From contig NZ_KB907075.1 in assembly GCF_000381765.1 (NCBI RefSeq), positions 278,877-342,876 on the forward strand: a DNA stretch of 64,000 nucleotides, read 5' to 3'. The notes under the pieces were generated by a model. The model was not told where the DNA came from. It searched no databases and saw only the letters and a program-made list of their open reading frames with translations. The DNA is from [Zimmermannella] faecalis ATCC 13722. GTDB taxonomy: Bacteria > Actinomycetota > Actinomycetes > Actinomycetales > Microbacteriaceae. Each line of letters starts with the position of its first letter. Positions within the stretch are counted from its first letter, which is position 1. Position numbers and translations under genes: made by a program. This document shows positions 1 to 7,132 of the stretch, piece after piece.

Positions 1-1
1 C

Positions 2-364
2 CTCCTCGTCGGCGACGAGAGCGCCCTGCCTGCCGTCGCCGGCGTGCTGCGCGATCTGCCGCGGGATGCGCGGGGCCACGCGATCATCGAGCTGTTCGAC
101 GAGCGCGACCGCCAGGACGTCGAGGCGCCCGAGGGCGTCGAGGTGCACTGGGTGCTCCGCTCGCCGACTGACGCGCCCGGCACGGCCGCGCTGCCGAAGC
201 TCGCGGCGCTCGAATTCCCCGAGGGCAGCGTCTACGCCTTCGCGGTTGGCGAGTCGGCGGTCGCCACGGGCGCGCGCCGGCACCTCGTGAACGAGCGCGG
301 CGTACCGAAGTCGAACGTCACCTTCAGCGGCTACTGGAAGCGCGGCAAGGCCTCGCCGTCGTAG
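2..364 (+). CDS. siderophore-interacting protein, C-terminal fragment
   Basis: The 5' part of this gene lies outside the window; the reading frame is open from base 2. The visible 120 residues start with LLVGDESALPAV and end with GYWKRGKASPS. This matches the C-terminal NAD(P)H-binding half of the siderophore-interacting (SIP/ViuB-like) flavoreductases: GDE(T/S)ALPA, a middle W.LRS, and a final GYW.RG. Such enzymes reduce cytoplasmic ferric-siderophores to release iron. A GTG at 44 could be mistaken for a start, but the family motif begins before it. Partner genes are not visible. Confidence 0.85.
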   Translation, partial: LLVGDESALPAVAGVLRDLPRDARGHAIIELFDERDRQDVEAPEGVEVHWVLRSPTDAPGTAALPKLAALEFPEGSVYAFAVGESAVATGARRHLVNERGVPKSNVTFSGYWKRGKASPS

Positions 365-377
365 GCCGCGGTCGCGG

Positions 378-797
378 CTAGCCGATCGCGAGTCCGCCGT
401 AGACGAACTGCCCCGGCTGCTGCGGGTGCTGCATCACGAGAATGCGGTCGCCGGGGCGGGGAATCTGCAGTTTCGAGACGAGCGTTTGGAAGTTGATCTG
501 CTCCCCGGTCTCGAGGGTCGCCGAAATGATGACGACCGGGTCGTAGTTGATGAGCTGGCCGGTGTCGGCGAGCTGGTTCACGGTCGCGTTGATGGTGGGG
601 AGCCCCTGCGCTTGGAGCGCGGCGGCCTCCTGTGCCTGCCGCGCGGTGCCGACGGCGGCGCCGAGCTGCGCCGCGTGTTCCGAGCCCATGAACCCCTTCA
701 TGAGCTTCCCGGTGAAGCCCTTGCCCGCGGCAATGTCCTCTGCCTGGCGCATTGCCTTCTCGGTACGGTCTTCTTTCTTGCGACCAAAGAGTGCCAC
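378..797 (-). CDS. conserved hypothetical protein, 139 aa
   Basis: A soluble protein starting MALFGRKKEDRTEKAM. The first 50 residues are basic and helical; the region from about 65 on looks like a small beta-rich domain (DPVVIISATLETGEQ, PGDRILVMQ). It ends 13 bases from the end of the siderophore gene on the opposite strand, so the two converge. No signal peptide or membrane segment is seen. I do not recognise a named function; similar short proteins occur in other actinobacteria. Confidence 0.7.
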   Translation of the reverse strand: MALFGRKKEDRTEKAMRQAEDIAAGKGFTGKLMKGFMGSEHAAQLGAAVGTARQAQEAAALQAQGLPTINATVNQLADTGQLINYDPVVIISATLETGEQINFQTLVSKLQIPRPGDRILVMQHPQQPGQFVYGGLAIG

Positions 798-840
798 GAC
801 GATGTCTCCTGACGGTTACGAGTACGTGCGGTCAGCGTAG

Positions 841-870
841 GAAGCCTGGGTGTCGCGGTTCCCAGGTTTC
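841..870. other. inverted repeat in the gap before crcB
   Basis: Arms at 841-850 and 861-870 (core CCTGGG / CCCAGG, extended by GAA/TTC with one G-T pair) are separated by 10 bases. It lies between two divergent genes, so an operator is as likely as a terminator. No long T run follows. Confidence 0.3.
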
Positions 871-1019
871 GGGTCGCGAGTACACTGCTCGTGTTGGCGC
901 GCGTCACGGCCGCCGACGCGGCGGTGGGGCTCGCCGTATCCAACCTCGGAGCATCCGACAACAGTCCCTACCTCGCAGCGCATCGCGCCCAATTTGCGAC
1001 AGGTAGGAGAATCTTCGAG

Positions 1020-1511
1020 ATGCACGACCACCCCGAACTTCCGCTCGATCCCGATACCGAGAACATCGATCTCGTCGGTGCGACCCGGGCGCGGCCCCTG
1101 CACCTGCGCGCGTCGTCGATCGCGCTCGTGTTCGTCGGCGGCACGCTCGGCGTCGCCGCGCGCGAGGGGCTCTCGCTCGCGTTCCCGACGACGGGCATGC
1201 CGTGGACGATCTTCGCGATCAACGTCGCGGGCGCGTTGGTGCTCGGCGTGCTCCTCGAGGCGCTCGCGCGCAGCGGCCCCGACGAGGGTCGCCGGCGCGG
1301 GCTGCGGCTGCTCGCCGGCACGGGGTTCCTCGGCGGGTTCACGACGTACAGCGCCCTCGCCGTCGATGCCACCGCGCTGCTCGCCGCCGGCGACGCCACG
1401 GCGGGCATCGGGTACGGCCTTCTGACCGTGCTCGTCGGCGGGGTCGCAACCTTCGCGGGCATCCTCGTCGCCTCGCTGCGTCGCCCGGCTCGTTCGGAGG
1501 CCGCCCGATGA
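1020..1511 (+). CDS. crcB: fluoride efflux channel CrcB/FluC, first copy
   Basis: Fluc-family fluoride channel subunit, 163 aa, with four hydrophobic segments. The family signatures are visible: an asparagine-containing helix INVAGALVLGVLL and the pore motif GFLGGFTTYSALA. Fluc proteins form antiparallel dimers that export fluoride passively. I chose the ATG at 1020, preceded by AGGAGA (1002-1007), instead of a GTG at 891 that would add 43 poorly conserved residues. The charged 30-residue N-terminus is longer than usual. It overlaps the next crcB by ATGA, so the pair probably makes a heterodimer. No fluoride riboswitch was found upstream. Confidence 0.9.
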   Translation: MHDHPELPLDPDTENIDLVGATRARPLHLRASSIALVFVGGTLGVAAREGLSLAFPTTGMPWTIFAINVAGALVLGVLLEALARSGPDEGRRRGLRLLAGTGFLGGFTTYSALAVDATALLAAGDATAGIGYGLLTVLVGGVATFAGILVASLRRPARSEAAR

Positions 1512-1894
1512 CCCCGCTGCTGTTCGCCGGCATCGCCCTCGCGGGCGGGCTCGGCTCGGTGTGCCGTCTCGTGCTCGACGGCCTGATTCGTGCCCGCACT
1601 GGCCGCCGGATGCCGTGGGGCACGATCACGCTCAACCTCACGGGCTCGTTCGTGCTCGGCCTCGTGACGGGACTCGTCGGGGCGGCCGTGCTGCCCTCGG
1701 CGGTGCAGCTCGTCGTCGGCACCGGTTTCCTCGGCGGCTACACAACGTTCTCGACCGCGAGCTTCGAGACCGTGCGGCTGCTACAGGAGCGTCGGTTCGG
1801 CGCGGCCGCGGCGAACGGGCTCGGCGTGCTCGTCGCGGCCGGCGCGGCGGCCGCCCTTGGGCTGTGGCTTGGCGGACTCGGACAGCTGGGGTAG
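1508..1894 (+). CDS. crcB: fluoride efflux channel CrcB/FluC, second copy
   Basis: A second Fluc subunit of 128 aa, the compact family length. It contains LNLTGSFVLGLV and GFLGGYTTFSTAS, matching the motifs of the upstream copy. The start ATG overlaps the upstream stop codon (ATGA), so translation is probably coupled. Adjacent paired crcB genes are common in Gram-positive bacteria, where two different chains form one channel. The C-terminus is a last membrane helix (LGVLVAAGAAAALGLWLGG). Confidence 0.92.
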   Translation: MTPLLFAGIALAGGLGSVCRLVLDGLIRARTGRRMPWGTITLNLTGSFVLGLVTGLVGAAVLPSAVQLVVGTGFLGGYTTFSTASFETVRLLQERRFGAAAANGLGVLVAAGAAAALGLWLGGLGQLG

Positions 1895-1960
1895 GCGCGC
1901 CGGAATTGTTCCCAGCCACGCGGAGCACACTCGGGGAAACCCTCGAGAGAAAGCTGCGTC

Positions 1961-2500
1961 ATGGCCGATATCACCGCGATCCTCAACGACCTTCCCGTCG
2001 CCGACCTCGCCAAGCGCGTCGGCGCCTCGCCCGACGACGTGCAGCGCGCGCTCGGAGACCTGCTGCCGTCGCTCGTCGGCGGCATGCAGGCGAACGCCCA
2101 GGCGCCCTCGGGTGCCGCCTCCCTCACCTCGGCTCTCGAGCAGCACATCGACGGCGCCCAGCGCGTCGATGACGTCGACGAGGCCGACGGCGAGAAGATC
2201 GCCGCCCACGTCTTCGGCGGTGAGCAGGATGCCGTGGTGGCGAAGGTCGCCGAGCACTCCGGCAACGACAAGGGCCTGATTCAGAAGCTGCTGCCGATCG
2301 TCGCGCCCCTCGTGATGGCCTGGCTCGCAAGCCGATTCGCGAAGGGCAGCGGCACGAAGGAGGCCTCGGGCGGCACCGCGGGCGGCGGGCTCGGCGACCT
2401 GCTCGGGCAGATGCTCGGCGGTGGCTCGAGCTCGTCGGGAGGCGGCTTCGGCAACATCCTCGACTCGCTCGGCGGGCTGCTCGGCGGCGGGCGGAAGTAG
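1961..2500 (+). CDS. DUF937 family protein, 179 aa
   Basis: Starts MADITAILNDLPVADLAKRV, the typical opening of DUF937 proteins. Helical repeats continue to about residue 120 (LLPIVAPLVMAWLASRFA), followed by a glycine/serine-rich tail with GLGDLLGQMLGGG and ILDSLGGLLGGG, also typical. The biochemical function is unknown; the family resembles YidB. It converges on the symporter gene, ending 14 bases from that stop codon. An ATG with GAGAGAAAG upstream supports the start. Confidence 0.8.
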   Translation: MADITAILNDLPVADLAKRVGASPDDVQRALGDLLPSLVGGMQANAQAPSGAASLTSALEQHIDGAQRVDDVDEADGEKIAAHVFGGEQDAVVAKVAEHSGNDKGLIQKLLPIVAPLVMAWLASRFAKGSGTKEASGGTAGGGLGDLLGQMLGGGSSSSGGGFGNILDSLGGLLGGGRK

Positions 2501-2514
2501 CCGGCGCCGCTGGA

Positions 2515-3909
2515 TTACGCCGTCGCGGTCGCCTCGCGCGGGGTCTCGTCGGCGGTCTCGTCGACCTCGTCAGCCTCGTCGAAGCGCAGACCCTCGCGCG
2601 GCGCGTTGTAGCGCGATTCGTCGAGCAGACCCTCGCGCTTCGCGACGATCGCCGGGATGATCGCCTGGCCCGACACGTTGAGCGCGGTGCGCCCCATGTC
2701 GAGAATCGGGTCGATCGCGAGCAGCAGGCCGACACCCTCGAGCGGCAGGCCGACGGTCGAGAGCGTCAGCGTGAGCATGACGGTCGCGCCCGTCGTGCCA
2801 GCGGTCGCGGCCGAACCCACCACCGAAACGAGCACGATAAGCCCGTACTGAATCAGCGAGAGCTCGATGCCGAAGAACTGGGCCACAAAGATCGCCGCGA
2901 TCGCGGGGTAAATCGCCGCGCAGCCATCCATCTTCGTCGTCGAACCGAGCGGCACCGCAAACGACGCATACGCACGGGGCACGCCGAAGTAGCGCTCCGC
3001 GACCGCCTGCGTGATCGGCAGCGTGCCGAGCGACGAGCGGCTCACGAAACCGAACTGCGCCGCGGGCCACACGCCCGAGAAGTACTGCTTCGCCGAGAGG
3101 CCATTCGCCTTCGCGAGCAGCGGATACACAACAAAGAACACGATGAGCAGGCCCGCGTAGACCGCGCCGACGAACCACGCGAGCGACGTGAGGCGCTCCC
3201 AGCCGTACTGCACGACCGCGTTGCCGATGAGACCGAGCGTGCCGATCGGGGCGATGCGGATGATCCAGTAGACGACGTGCTGAATGACCGCGAGCAGCGA
3301 CTCGGTGAACTTCAGGAACGGCTCGGCCTTCTTGCCGACCTTGAGCGCAGCCAGGCCGAGCACGACCGCCACGACAATGATCTGCAGGATGTTGAACTTC
3401 ACGCCGCCGTCAATTTCGCCCGAGGCATCCACCTCGCCCGTGATGCCGAGGCCGAGGAAGTTCTCGGGCACGAGGCCCGTGAGGAACGCGATCCACGACC
3501 CGTGCGTGCCCGGCTCGCCCGCCTCGAGGCCCGTGCCCGCGCGGTTGCCCGGCTGCAGCACGAGACCGAGCGCGATGCCGATCATGACGGCGATGAACGC
3601 GGTAATCGCGAACCAGAGGATCGTCTGGCCCGCGAGGCGCGCGGCGTTCTGCACGCGGCGCAGGTTCGAGATCGACGCGATGATCGCGGTGATGACGAGC
3701 GGCACGACGGCCGCCTGCAGAATCGTGACGTACGCGCGGCCGATCGTCGCGAGCGTTCCCGATAGCGCGGTCGGCTCCTCGGTGGTCGCGCCAAGCTGGC
3801 GCGCAAGCAGGCCGAGGCCGATACCGAGAATCAGGGCGGCAATAATCTGGAAACCGAAGGAGCGGTAGAAGGGTTTCTTCTGCGCCGCCTTCGTCGATGC
3901 GTTACTCAA
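2515..3909 (-). CDS. dicarboxylate/amino acid:cation symporter (DAACS family)
   Basis: A 464-residue secondary transporter of the GltP/DctA/SstT type, with about eight membrane segments plus re-entrant loops. Family motifs are present: SRSSLGTLP near residue 290 (the serine-rich hairpin), PLGSTTKMDG near 321-329 (usually GSTxNMDG), and GTTGATVM near 372. These bind cation and substrate. Substrate could be glutamate, a C4-dicarboxylate or another amino acid. I place the start at a TTG (3909) because GGAG lies five bases upstream; a longer frame begins at 3996 but its 29 extra residues look non-coding. The C-terminal 40 residues are acidic. Confidence 0.88.
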   Translation of the reverse strand: MSNASTKAAQKKPFYRSFGFQIIAALILGIGLGLLARQLGATTEEPTALSGTLATIGRAYVTILQAAVVPLVITAIIASISNLRRVQNAARLAGQTILWFAITAFIAVMIGIALGLVLQPGNRAGTGLEAGEPGTHGSWIAFLTGLVPENFLGLGITGEVDASGEIDGGVKFNILQIIVVAVVLGLAALKVGKKAEPFLKFTESLLAVIQHVVYWIIRIAPIGTLGLIGNAVVQYGWERLTSLAWFVGAVYAGLLIVFFVVYPLLAKANGLSAKQYFSGVWPAAQFGFVSRSSLGTLPITQAVAERYFGVPRAYASFAVPLGSTTKMDGCAAIYPAIAAIFVAQFFGIELSLIQYGLIVLVSVVGSAATAGTTGATVMLTLTLSTVGLPLEGVGLLLAIDPILDMGRTALNVSGQAIIPAIVAKREGLLDESRYNAPREGLRFDEADEVDETADETPREATATA

Positions 3910-4039
3910 TGGTGCTCCGAAGGTCAGGATGTGCGAGCGAGTCTCGCGTGCCCGCGCGGGTTCTGCGCGGGGCGGACGCGCGAGGCCAACGCACATCCAA
4001 GCACGCAGATTCCCGCCGCGATGGCCGGAGCGGCGAATG

Positions 4040-4588
4040 TTACGTCGAGGCGAAAATTGCGCGCACGGTCGCGGTGAGCACCCGCTCGGCGTCGACCCAC
4101 GCGTATCCGCCGAGCTCGTGCAGAAAGAGTCCCTCGAAGGTCGTCGCGATGAGCTGAACCGCCAAGTCGACGTCGGGCGTCCCGAGGGCGACGAGCGGTG
4201 GGCGGATGCGCGCCTCGATTCGGCGCCGGCCTTCGGCGAGCTGGTCGCGAATCGCCTCGTCGTGAGCTGCTTCGACCATGAGCGCGAGGCGCGCCGCGGT
4301 GATCGCCCGACCGGACCCCGTGAGGTGGCGATAGATGCCCGCGAGCGCCGCCGCGAACTCGTCGGGAGTCGCGACGGCGAATCCGGCGTCGACCTCGGGT
4401 ACCTCGTGCGCGAGCATGTGTTCGGTTACGCCGGCGAGGAGGGCCGCGCGGGTACGGAACGCGTTCGACGTCGAGCCGCGCGGCAGCCCCGCGCGCTCGT
4501 CGATTTGAAGATGGGTAAGGCGGCGGATGCCCCCATCGGCGAGCAGGTCGATTGCCGCGGTGAGGATGCGGTCGCGGTTGGTCGGCAT
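4040..4588 (-). CDS. TetR/AcrR family transcriptional regulator
   Basis: A 182-residue one-component repressor. Residues 1-50 form the TetR helix-turn-helix (RDRILTAAIDLLADGG, then LTHLQIDERAGLPRGSTSNAF). The rest is a helical ligand-binding and dimerisation domain. The gene is divergent from the membrane-protein gene at 4647. The 58-base gap between them contains two palindromic operator half-units described separately, which overlap both promoters, so autoregulation and control of the neighbour are likely. The mRNA is probably leaderless: TAACCT lies six bases before the ATG. The ligand is unknown. Confidence 0.88.
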   Translation of the reverse strand: MPTNRDRILTAAIDLLADGGIRRLTHLQIDERAGLPRGSTSNAFRTRAALLAGVTEHMLAHEVPEVDAGFAVATPDEFAAALAGIYRHLTGSGRAITAARLALMVEAAHDEAIRDQLAEGRRRIEARIRPPLVALGTPDVDLAVQLIATTFEGLFLHELGGYAWVDAERVLTATVRAIFAST

Positions 4589-4594
4589 GTGTCG

Positions 4595-4600
4595 AGGTTA
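4595..4600 (-). promoter_or_regulatory. -10 element of the tetR gene (leaderless)
   Basis: Minus-strand TAACCT, exactly six bases before the tetR ATG. It abuts the left operator unit. It matches the TANNNT-N6-start pattern seen at several genes in this window. Confidence 0.5.
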
Positions 4601-4636
4601 CTATGAACGTAGTGATTTTACACTACGTTCGTAGTA
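4599..4636. promoter_or_regulatory. two-copy TetR operator between divergent genes
   Basis: A near-perfect 16-base inverted repeat occupies 4599-4614 and 4621-4636 with a six-base spacer (ATTTTA). Each arm is itself a palindrome: ACTATGAACGTAGT (4600-4613) and ACTACGTTCGTAGT (4622-4635), consensus ACTACG-N2-CGTAGT. The centres are 22 bases apart, about two helix turns. That suits two TetR dimers binding one DNA face. Both flanking -10 elements touch the operator. Confidence 0.75.
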
Positions 4637-4640
4637 TCGT
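4635..4640 (+). promoter_or_regulatory. -10 element of the divergent membrane-protein gene (leaderless)
   Basis: TATCGT lies exactly six bases before the ATG at 4647. Its first bases are part of the right operator unit, so repressor binding would block it directly. Confidence 0.5.
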
Positions 4641-4646
4641 GGGGTT

Positions 4647-5072
4647 ATGTCGGGGCTCGACCTACTCGCGGCGACCGTACTGGTGCTGCTCTTCGTAACA
4701 GTGCTCCTGGGACTCAGCTCGCTGACCAGGTGGCTGCGGCACCGTACGGCCGAGTTTCCGCGGCGTCGCGTGACTGCGCACGTCGCGCTCCAGCTCGCGA
4801 GCATCGCGCTGTGGGTGCTGTTTCTCGTGAACGACTCGCTGCTCATCGCATGGCTCACCTTTGTGACGATCACGATCGGGCAGACGTTCGGCGACCGGCT
4901 CATGTTCGCGAGCTACCGCGCCCGGCGGCAGGTTTCCGGGCCGCTGAATTATGGCGCCGTTGCCCGCGACGTGCTCGGCTTCTCGCGCCCGGTCGCCGCC
5001 CTGCACGCGATTATCGGCGCTGCCGCCTACTTCACGATGCTCGTGACGTGCATCCTCGCGTCGGTGCAGTAG
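4647..5072 (+). CDS. putative membrane protein under TetR control
   Basis: A 141-residue protein with about four hydrophobic helices (5-28, 46-65, 69-82, 115-138) separated by basic loops such as RWLRHRTAEFPRRR. I do not recognise the family. It is divergent from the TetR gene, whose operator overlaps its predicted leaderless promoter, so it is the likely regulatory target. By analogy with other TetR-linked membrane proteins it could act in stress response or transport, but nothing in the sequence shows a substrate. Confidence 0.7.
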   Translation: MSGLDLLAATVLVLLFVTVLLGLSSLTRWLRHRTAEFPRRRVTAHVALQLASIALWVLFLVNDSLLIAWLTFVTITIGQTFGDRLMFASYRARRQVSGPLNYGAVARDVLGFSRPVAALHAIIGAAAYFTMLVTCILASVQ

Positions 5073-5086
5073 GGCAGAATCGCGGC

Positions 5087-5536
5087 ATGACCTCGAGCCC
5101 GGATGCCGCGAAGGCGCTGCGCGACATCGTTGCGATCCGTCGTGTGCGCGACCGCATCGACCGCGAATTCGCGCGGCCGCTCGACGTCGAGGAGCTCGCC
5201 CGTGGCGCGCACATGTCGGCCGGGCATCTGAGCCGAGAGTTTCGCCGCGTGTTCGGCGAGCCGCCGTACTCGTACCTCATGACTCGCCGGGTCGAGCGGG
5301 CCATGACGCTCCTGCGCCGCGGCGACCTCACCGTCACCGAGGTCTGCTTCGAGGTCGGCTTCTCGTCGCTCGGTACCTTCAGCACTCGCTTCACCGAGCT
5401 CGTCGGCATGCCGCCGAGCAAATACCGTGAGCTGCTGCGCGAATCGATGGCGGGCATCCCGCCCTGCATCGTGAAGCAGGTGACGCGACCGGTCAGGAAT
5501 CAAGAAGCGCGCACCCCGGGAAGCTCCCTAGCGTGA
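5087..5536 (+). CDS. AraC-family transcriptional regulator
   Basis: A 149-residue protein made almost entirely of the AraC double helix-turn-helix. The first recognition unit includes LDVEELARGAHMSAGHLSREF (shown in part) at about residues 28-48; the second has LTVTEVCFEVGFSSLGTFS and FTELVGMPPSKYR. There is no N-terminal sensor domain. The stop overlaps the possible GTG start of the following VOC gene. Short AraC proteins next to VOC-fold genes are a recurrent actinobacterial pairing, which suggests the VOC protein is its target or works with it. Confidence 0.85.
   Translation: MTSSPDAAKALRDIVAIRRVRDRIDREFARPLDVEELARGAHMSAGHLSREFRRVFGEPPYSYLMTRRVERAMTLLRRGDLTVTEVCFEVGFSSLGTFSTRFTELVGMPPSKYRELLRESMAGIPPCIVKQVTRPVRNQEARTPGSSLA
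5529..5534 (+). promoter_or_regulatory. possible internal -10 for the VOC gene
   Basis: TAGCGT followed by seven bases and the ATG at 5542. The same TAGCGTGAG string precedes the GNAT gene at 62287. This favours 5542 as the start and suggests the gene can also be transcribed alone. Confidence 0.3.
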
Positions 5537-5541
5537 GTGCC

Positions 5542-5952
5542 ATGAACGTCATCATTCATTACGCATTCCTGCCCCACACCGACCCCGAAGCCTCGCTCGC
5601 CTTCTACCGAGACACCCTCGGCTTCGAGGTGCGCCAAGACGTCGGCTACGAGAACATGCGCTGGATCACCGTCGGCCCCGCCTGCCAGCCCGACACCTCG
5701 ATCGTGCTGCACCCGCCCGTCGTCGACCCGAGCGTCACCGACGAAGAGCGACAGACCGTGCTCGAGCTCATGGCGAAGGGCGTGCTCACGGCGGTCACCC
5801 TCGCGAGCGACGACCTCGACGGGCTCTTTGCAAAGCTCGAAGCGGCCGGCGCCGATGTCATTCAGGAACCCACCGACCAGGATTACGGCGTGCGCGACTG
5901 CGCGTTCCGCGACCCGTCGGGCAACCTCATCCGCGTGAACCAGCTCGGGTAG
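5542..5952 (+). CDS. VOC (glyoxalase/bleomycin-resistance fold) family protein
   Basis: A 136-residue single VOC domain. It shows the usual pattern: HTDPEASLAFYRDTLGFEV at the start and GVRDCAFRDPSGNLIRV near the end, where D/E and H residues normally form a metal site. The exact reaction is not predictable; relatives include glyoxalases, dioxygenases and antibiotic-binding proteins. I prefer the ATG at 5542. A GTG at 5533 overlapping the upstream stop would add three residues and would imply translational coupling with the AraC gene. Confidence 0.85.
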   Translation: MNVIIHYAFLPHTDPEASLAFYRDTLGFEVRQDVGYENMRWITVGPACQPDTSIVLHPPVVDPSVTDEERQTVLELMAKGVLTAVTLASDDLDGLFAKLEAAGADVIQEPTDQDYGVRDCAFRDPSGNLIRVNQLG

Positions 5953-5968
5953 CGGGGCGGGCACCGGG

Positions 5969-6085
5969 TCACCGCTGCTGAGCAGCCTTTCGCGGCTTCC
6001 GCAGATTCACGTAGATCGACGAGCGGCGGCCCGGATGCGCGGGGTCGTACCGCACGTTGTATCGGTCGCCGACGTTGGGCTTCAC
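5969..6085 (-). pseudogene. 3' remnant of a DUF3592-like gene
   Basis: On the minus strand the last 35 or so codons read VGDRYNVRYDPAHPGRRSS and end with a basic tail. The VGD.V.VRYDPA.P motif is characteristic of the end of DUF3592-type membrane proteins. Upstream of about 6085 the frame stays open but no longer resembles the family (serine-rich, opposite a real coding remnant). The gene has therefore lost its start and membrane segments. It meets the fragment of another gene head to head. Confidence 0.55.
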
Positions 6086-6099
6086 GCCGTCTCGCGTGG

Positions 6100-6356
6100 G
6101 AATCGTCGCCGCCGACCCGTCCATCCAAGAGAACGACCTCGTTTCGCTCGAGGACACCAAGGGGCTCTTCCTCTCCTCGAACGTCGTCTCGCTCGCCAGC
6201 GACAAGATCGATGACAAGGCCGCCGAGATCATTAACGAGGTGAGCGCCGCGATGAGCCCTGAAGACCTCATCTCATTGAACGAGCGCAGCGTCACCGATC
6301 AGCTCCCCGCCGCTGAGATCGTCAAAGACTGGCTCAGCGACGAGGGTCTCCTCTAA
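6100..6356 (+). pseudogene. 3' remnant of an OpuAC-like betaine/choline-binding protein gene
   Basis: The plus-strand frame ending at 6356 contains SIQENDLVSLEDTKGLF, SSNVVSLASDKIDDKAAEI, MSPEDLISLNERSV and VKDWLSDEGLL. This is the C-terminal lobe of glycine betaine/choline ABC-transporter binding proteins (OpuBC/ProX type). A whole protein is about 300 residues; only about 85 remain and there is no signal peptide. An ATG at 6057 opens the frame, but that part lies over the other remnant. A short product could be made but would not fold as a binding protein. Confidence 0.65.
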
Positions 6357-6479
6357 ATCACACTGAACGGACATCCCGTCGATGACTCAGCACACGCCTG
6401 CGGCGAACGCCTCAAAAGGCTGACTCGGCCTAGTCGTCGTGCTTGCGCTGTGGAACATGCATTCCGAGTCTTCAGATTG

Positions 6480-6552
6480 TGGAGCCTAGGAGATTCGAAC
6501 TCCTGACATCCTGCTTGCAAAGCAGGCGCTCTACCAACTGAGCTAAGGCCCC
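6480..6552 (-). tRNA. tRNA-Ala (anticodon TGC)
   Basis: A 73-base cloverleaf on the minus strand. The acceptor GGGGCCT pairs with AGGCTCC (one G-U pair). The anticodon stem-loop CTGCTTTGCAAGCAG carries TGC, and the T arm contains GTTCGAATC. CCA is not encoded. It follows tRNA-Ile in the same orientation, the usual actinobacterial order downstream of gyrA. Confidence 0.95.
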
Positions 6553-6577
6553 GAGTGCACCGCAAGCGGCGACTTGG

Positions 6578-6651
6578 TGGGGCTACAAGGACTTGAACCT
6601 TGGACCTCTTCGTTATCAGCGAAGCGCTCTAACCGCCTGAGCTATAGCCCC
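6578..6651 (-). tRNA. tRNA-Ile (anticodon GAT)
   Basis: A 74-base cloverleaf on the minus strand. The acceptor GGGGCTA pairs with TAGCCCC. The anticodon stem-loop CTTCGCTGATAACGAAG carries GAT, and the T arm contains GTTCAAGTC. CCA is not encoded. It lies 62 bases downstream of the DUF3566 gene and 25 bases before tRNA-Ala, probably in one transcript with gyrA and DUF3566. Confidence 0.95.
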
Positions 6652-6713
6652 ATATGCCTCTCGGGGAACCTCCGAAAACGTTCCCGGCACGAAGAGACAC
6701 ATTACCACAAATG

Positions 6714-7121
6714 TTAGTTGTTGGTGAACCCCATCACGACGCCGCCGGTGAGCCGGCTGCCGAGGTTGAACAGCAGCGCGAACACGGCACCGAGCGCCGT
6801 CAACACGACCACCTGCAGCACCGCGATGATCACCGAGAAGCCGAGCACGCCACCGAAGTTGATGAACGTCTCGATCGTGACCGTCTCGCTGCCGGTGACG
6901 TCGTTGAGCAGGTTGTTAATCGACTCCATCACGCCCGTGTTCGCGAGCACCGTCCACAGCAGCACGGCCGCGACAATCGTGACGATTCCAAGGCACAGCG
7001 ACAGCAGGAACGAGAGCTTCGCGACCGACCAAACGTCGACCTGCAGGAGGCGGAGGCGCACCTGCTTCTTCGAGGTCCGACGCTCGGACTTTTTTGCCAG
7101 CTTGTCTGCGACTGAGGTCAT
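6714..7121 (-). CDS. DUF3566 family membrane protein
   Basis: A 135-residue protein with two membrane helices (about 38-62 and 92-118). It starts with a basic stretch (KLAKKSERRTSKK) and then VRLRLLQVDVWSVAKLSFLLS, the DUF3566 hallmark. The gene directly follows gyrA (11 bases between stop and start) and precedes tRNA-Ile, as in most actinobacteria. The function is unknown; the constant position beside gyrA suggests a link to growth or cell envelope. It is probably translated from the gyrA transcript. Confidence 0.88.
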   Translation of the reverse strand: MTSVADKLAKKSERRTSKKQVRLRLLQVDVWSVAKLSFLLSLCLGIVTIVAAVLLWTVLANTGVMESINNLLNDVTGSETVTIETFINFGGVLGFSVIIAVLQVVVLTALGAVFALLFNLGSRLTGGVVMGFTNN

Positions 7122-7132
7122 GATGTCCGATC

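Noticed and set aside
5969..6295. Intact 108-residue minus-strand gene
   Set aside because: Only the last 35 or so codons resemble a family; the remaining part lies antisense to a clear betaine-binding-protein remnant and is serine-rich shadow sequence.
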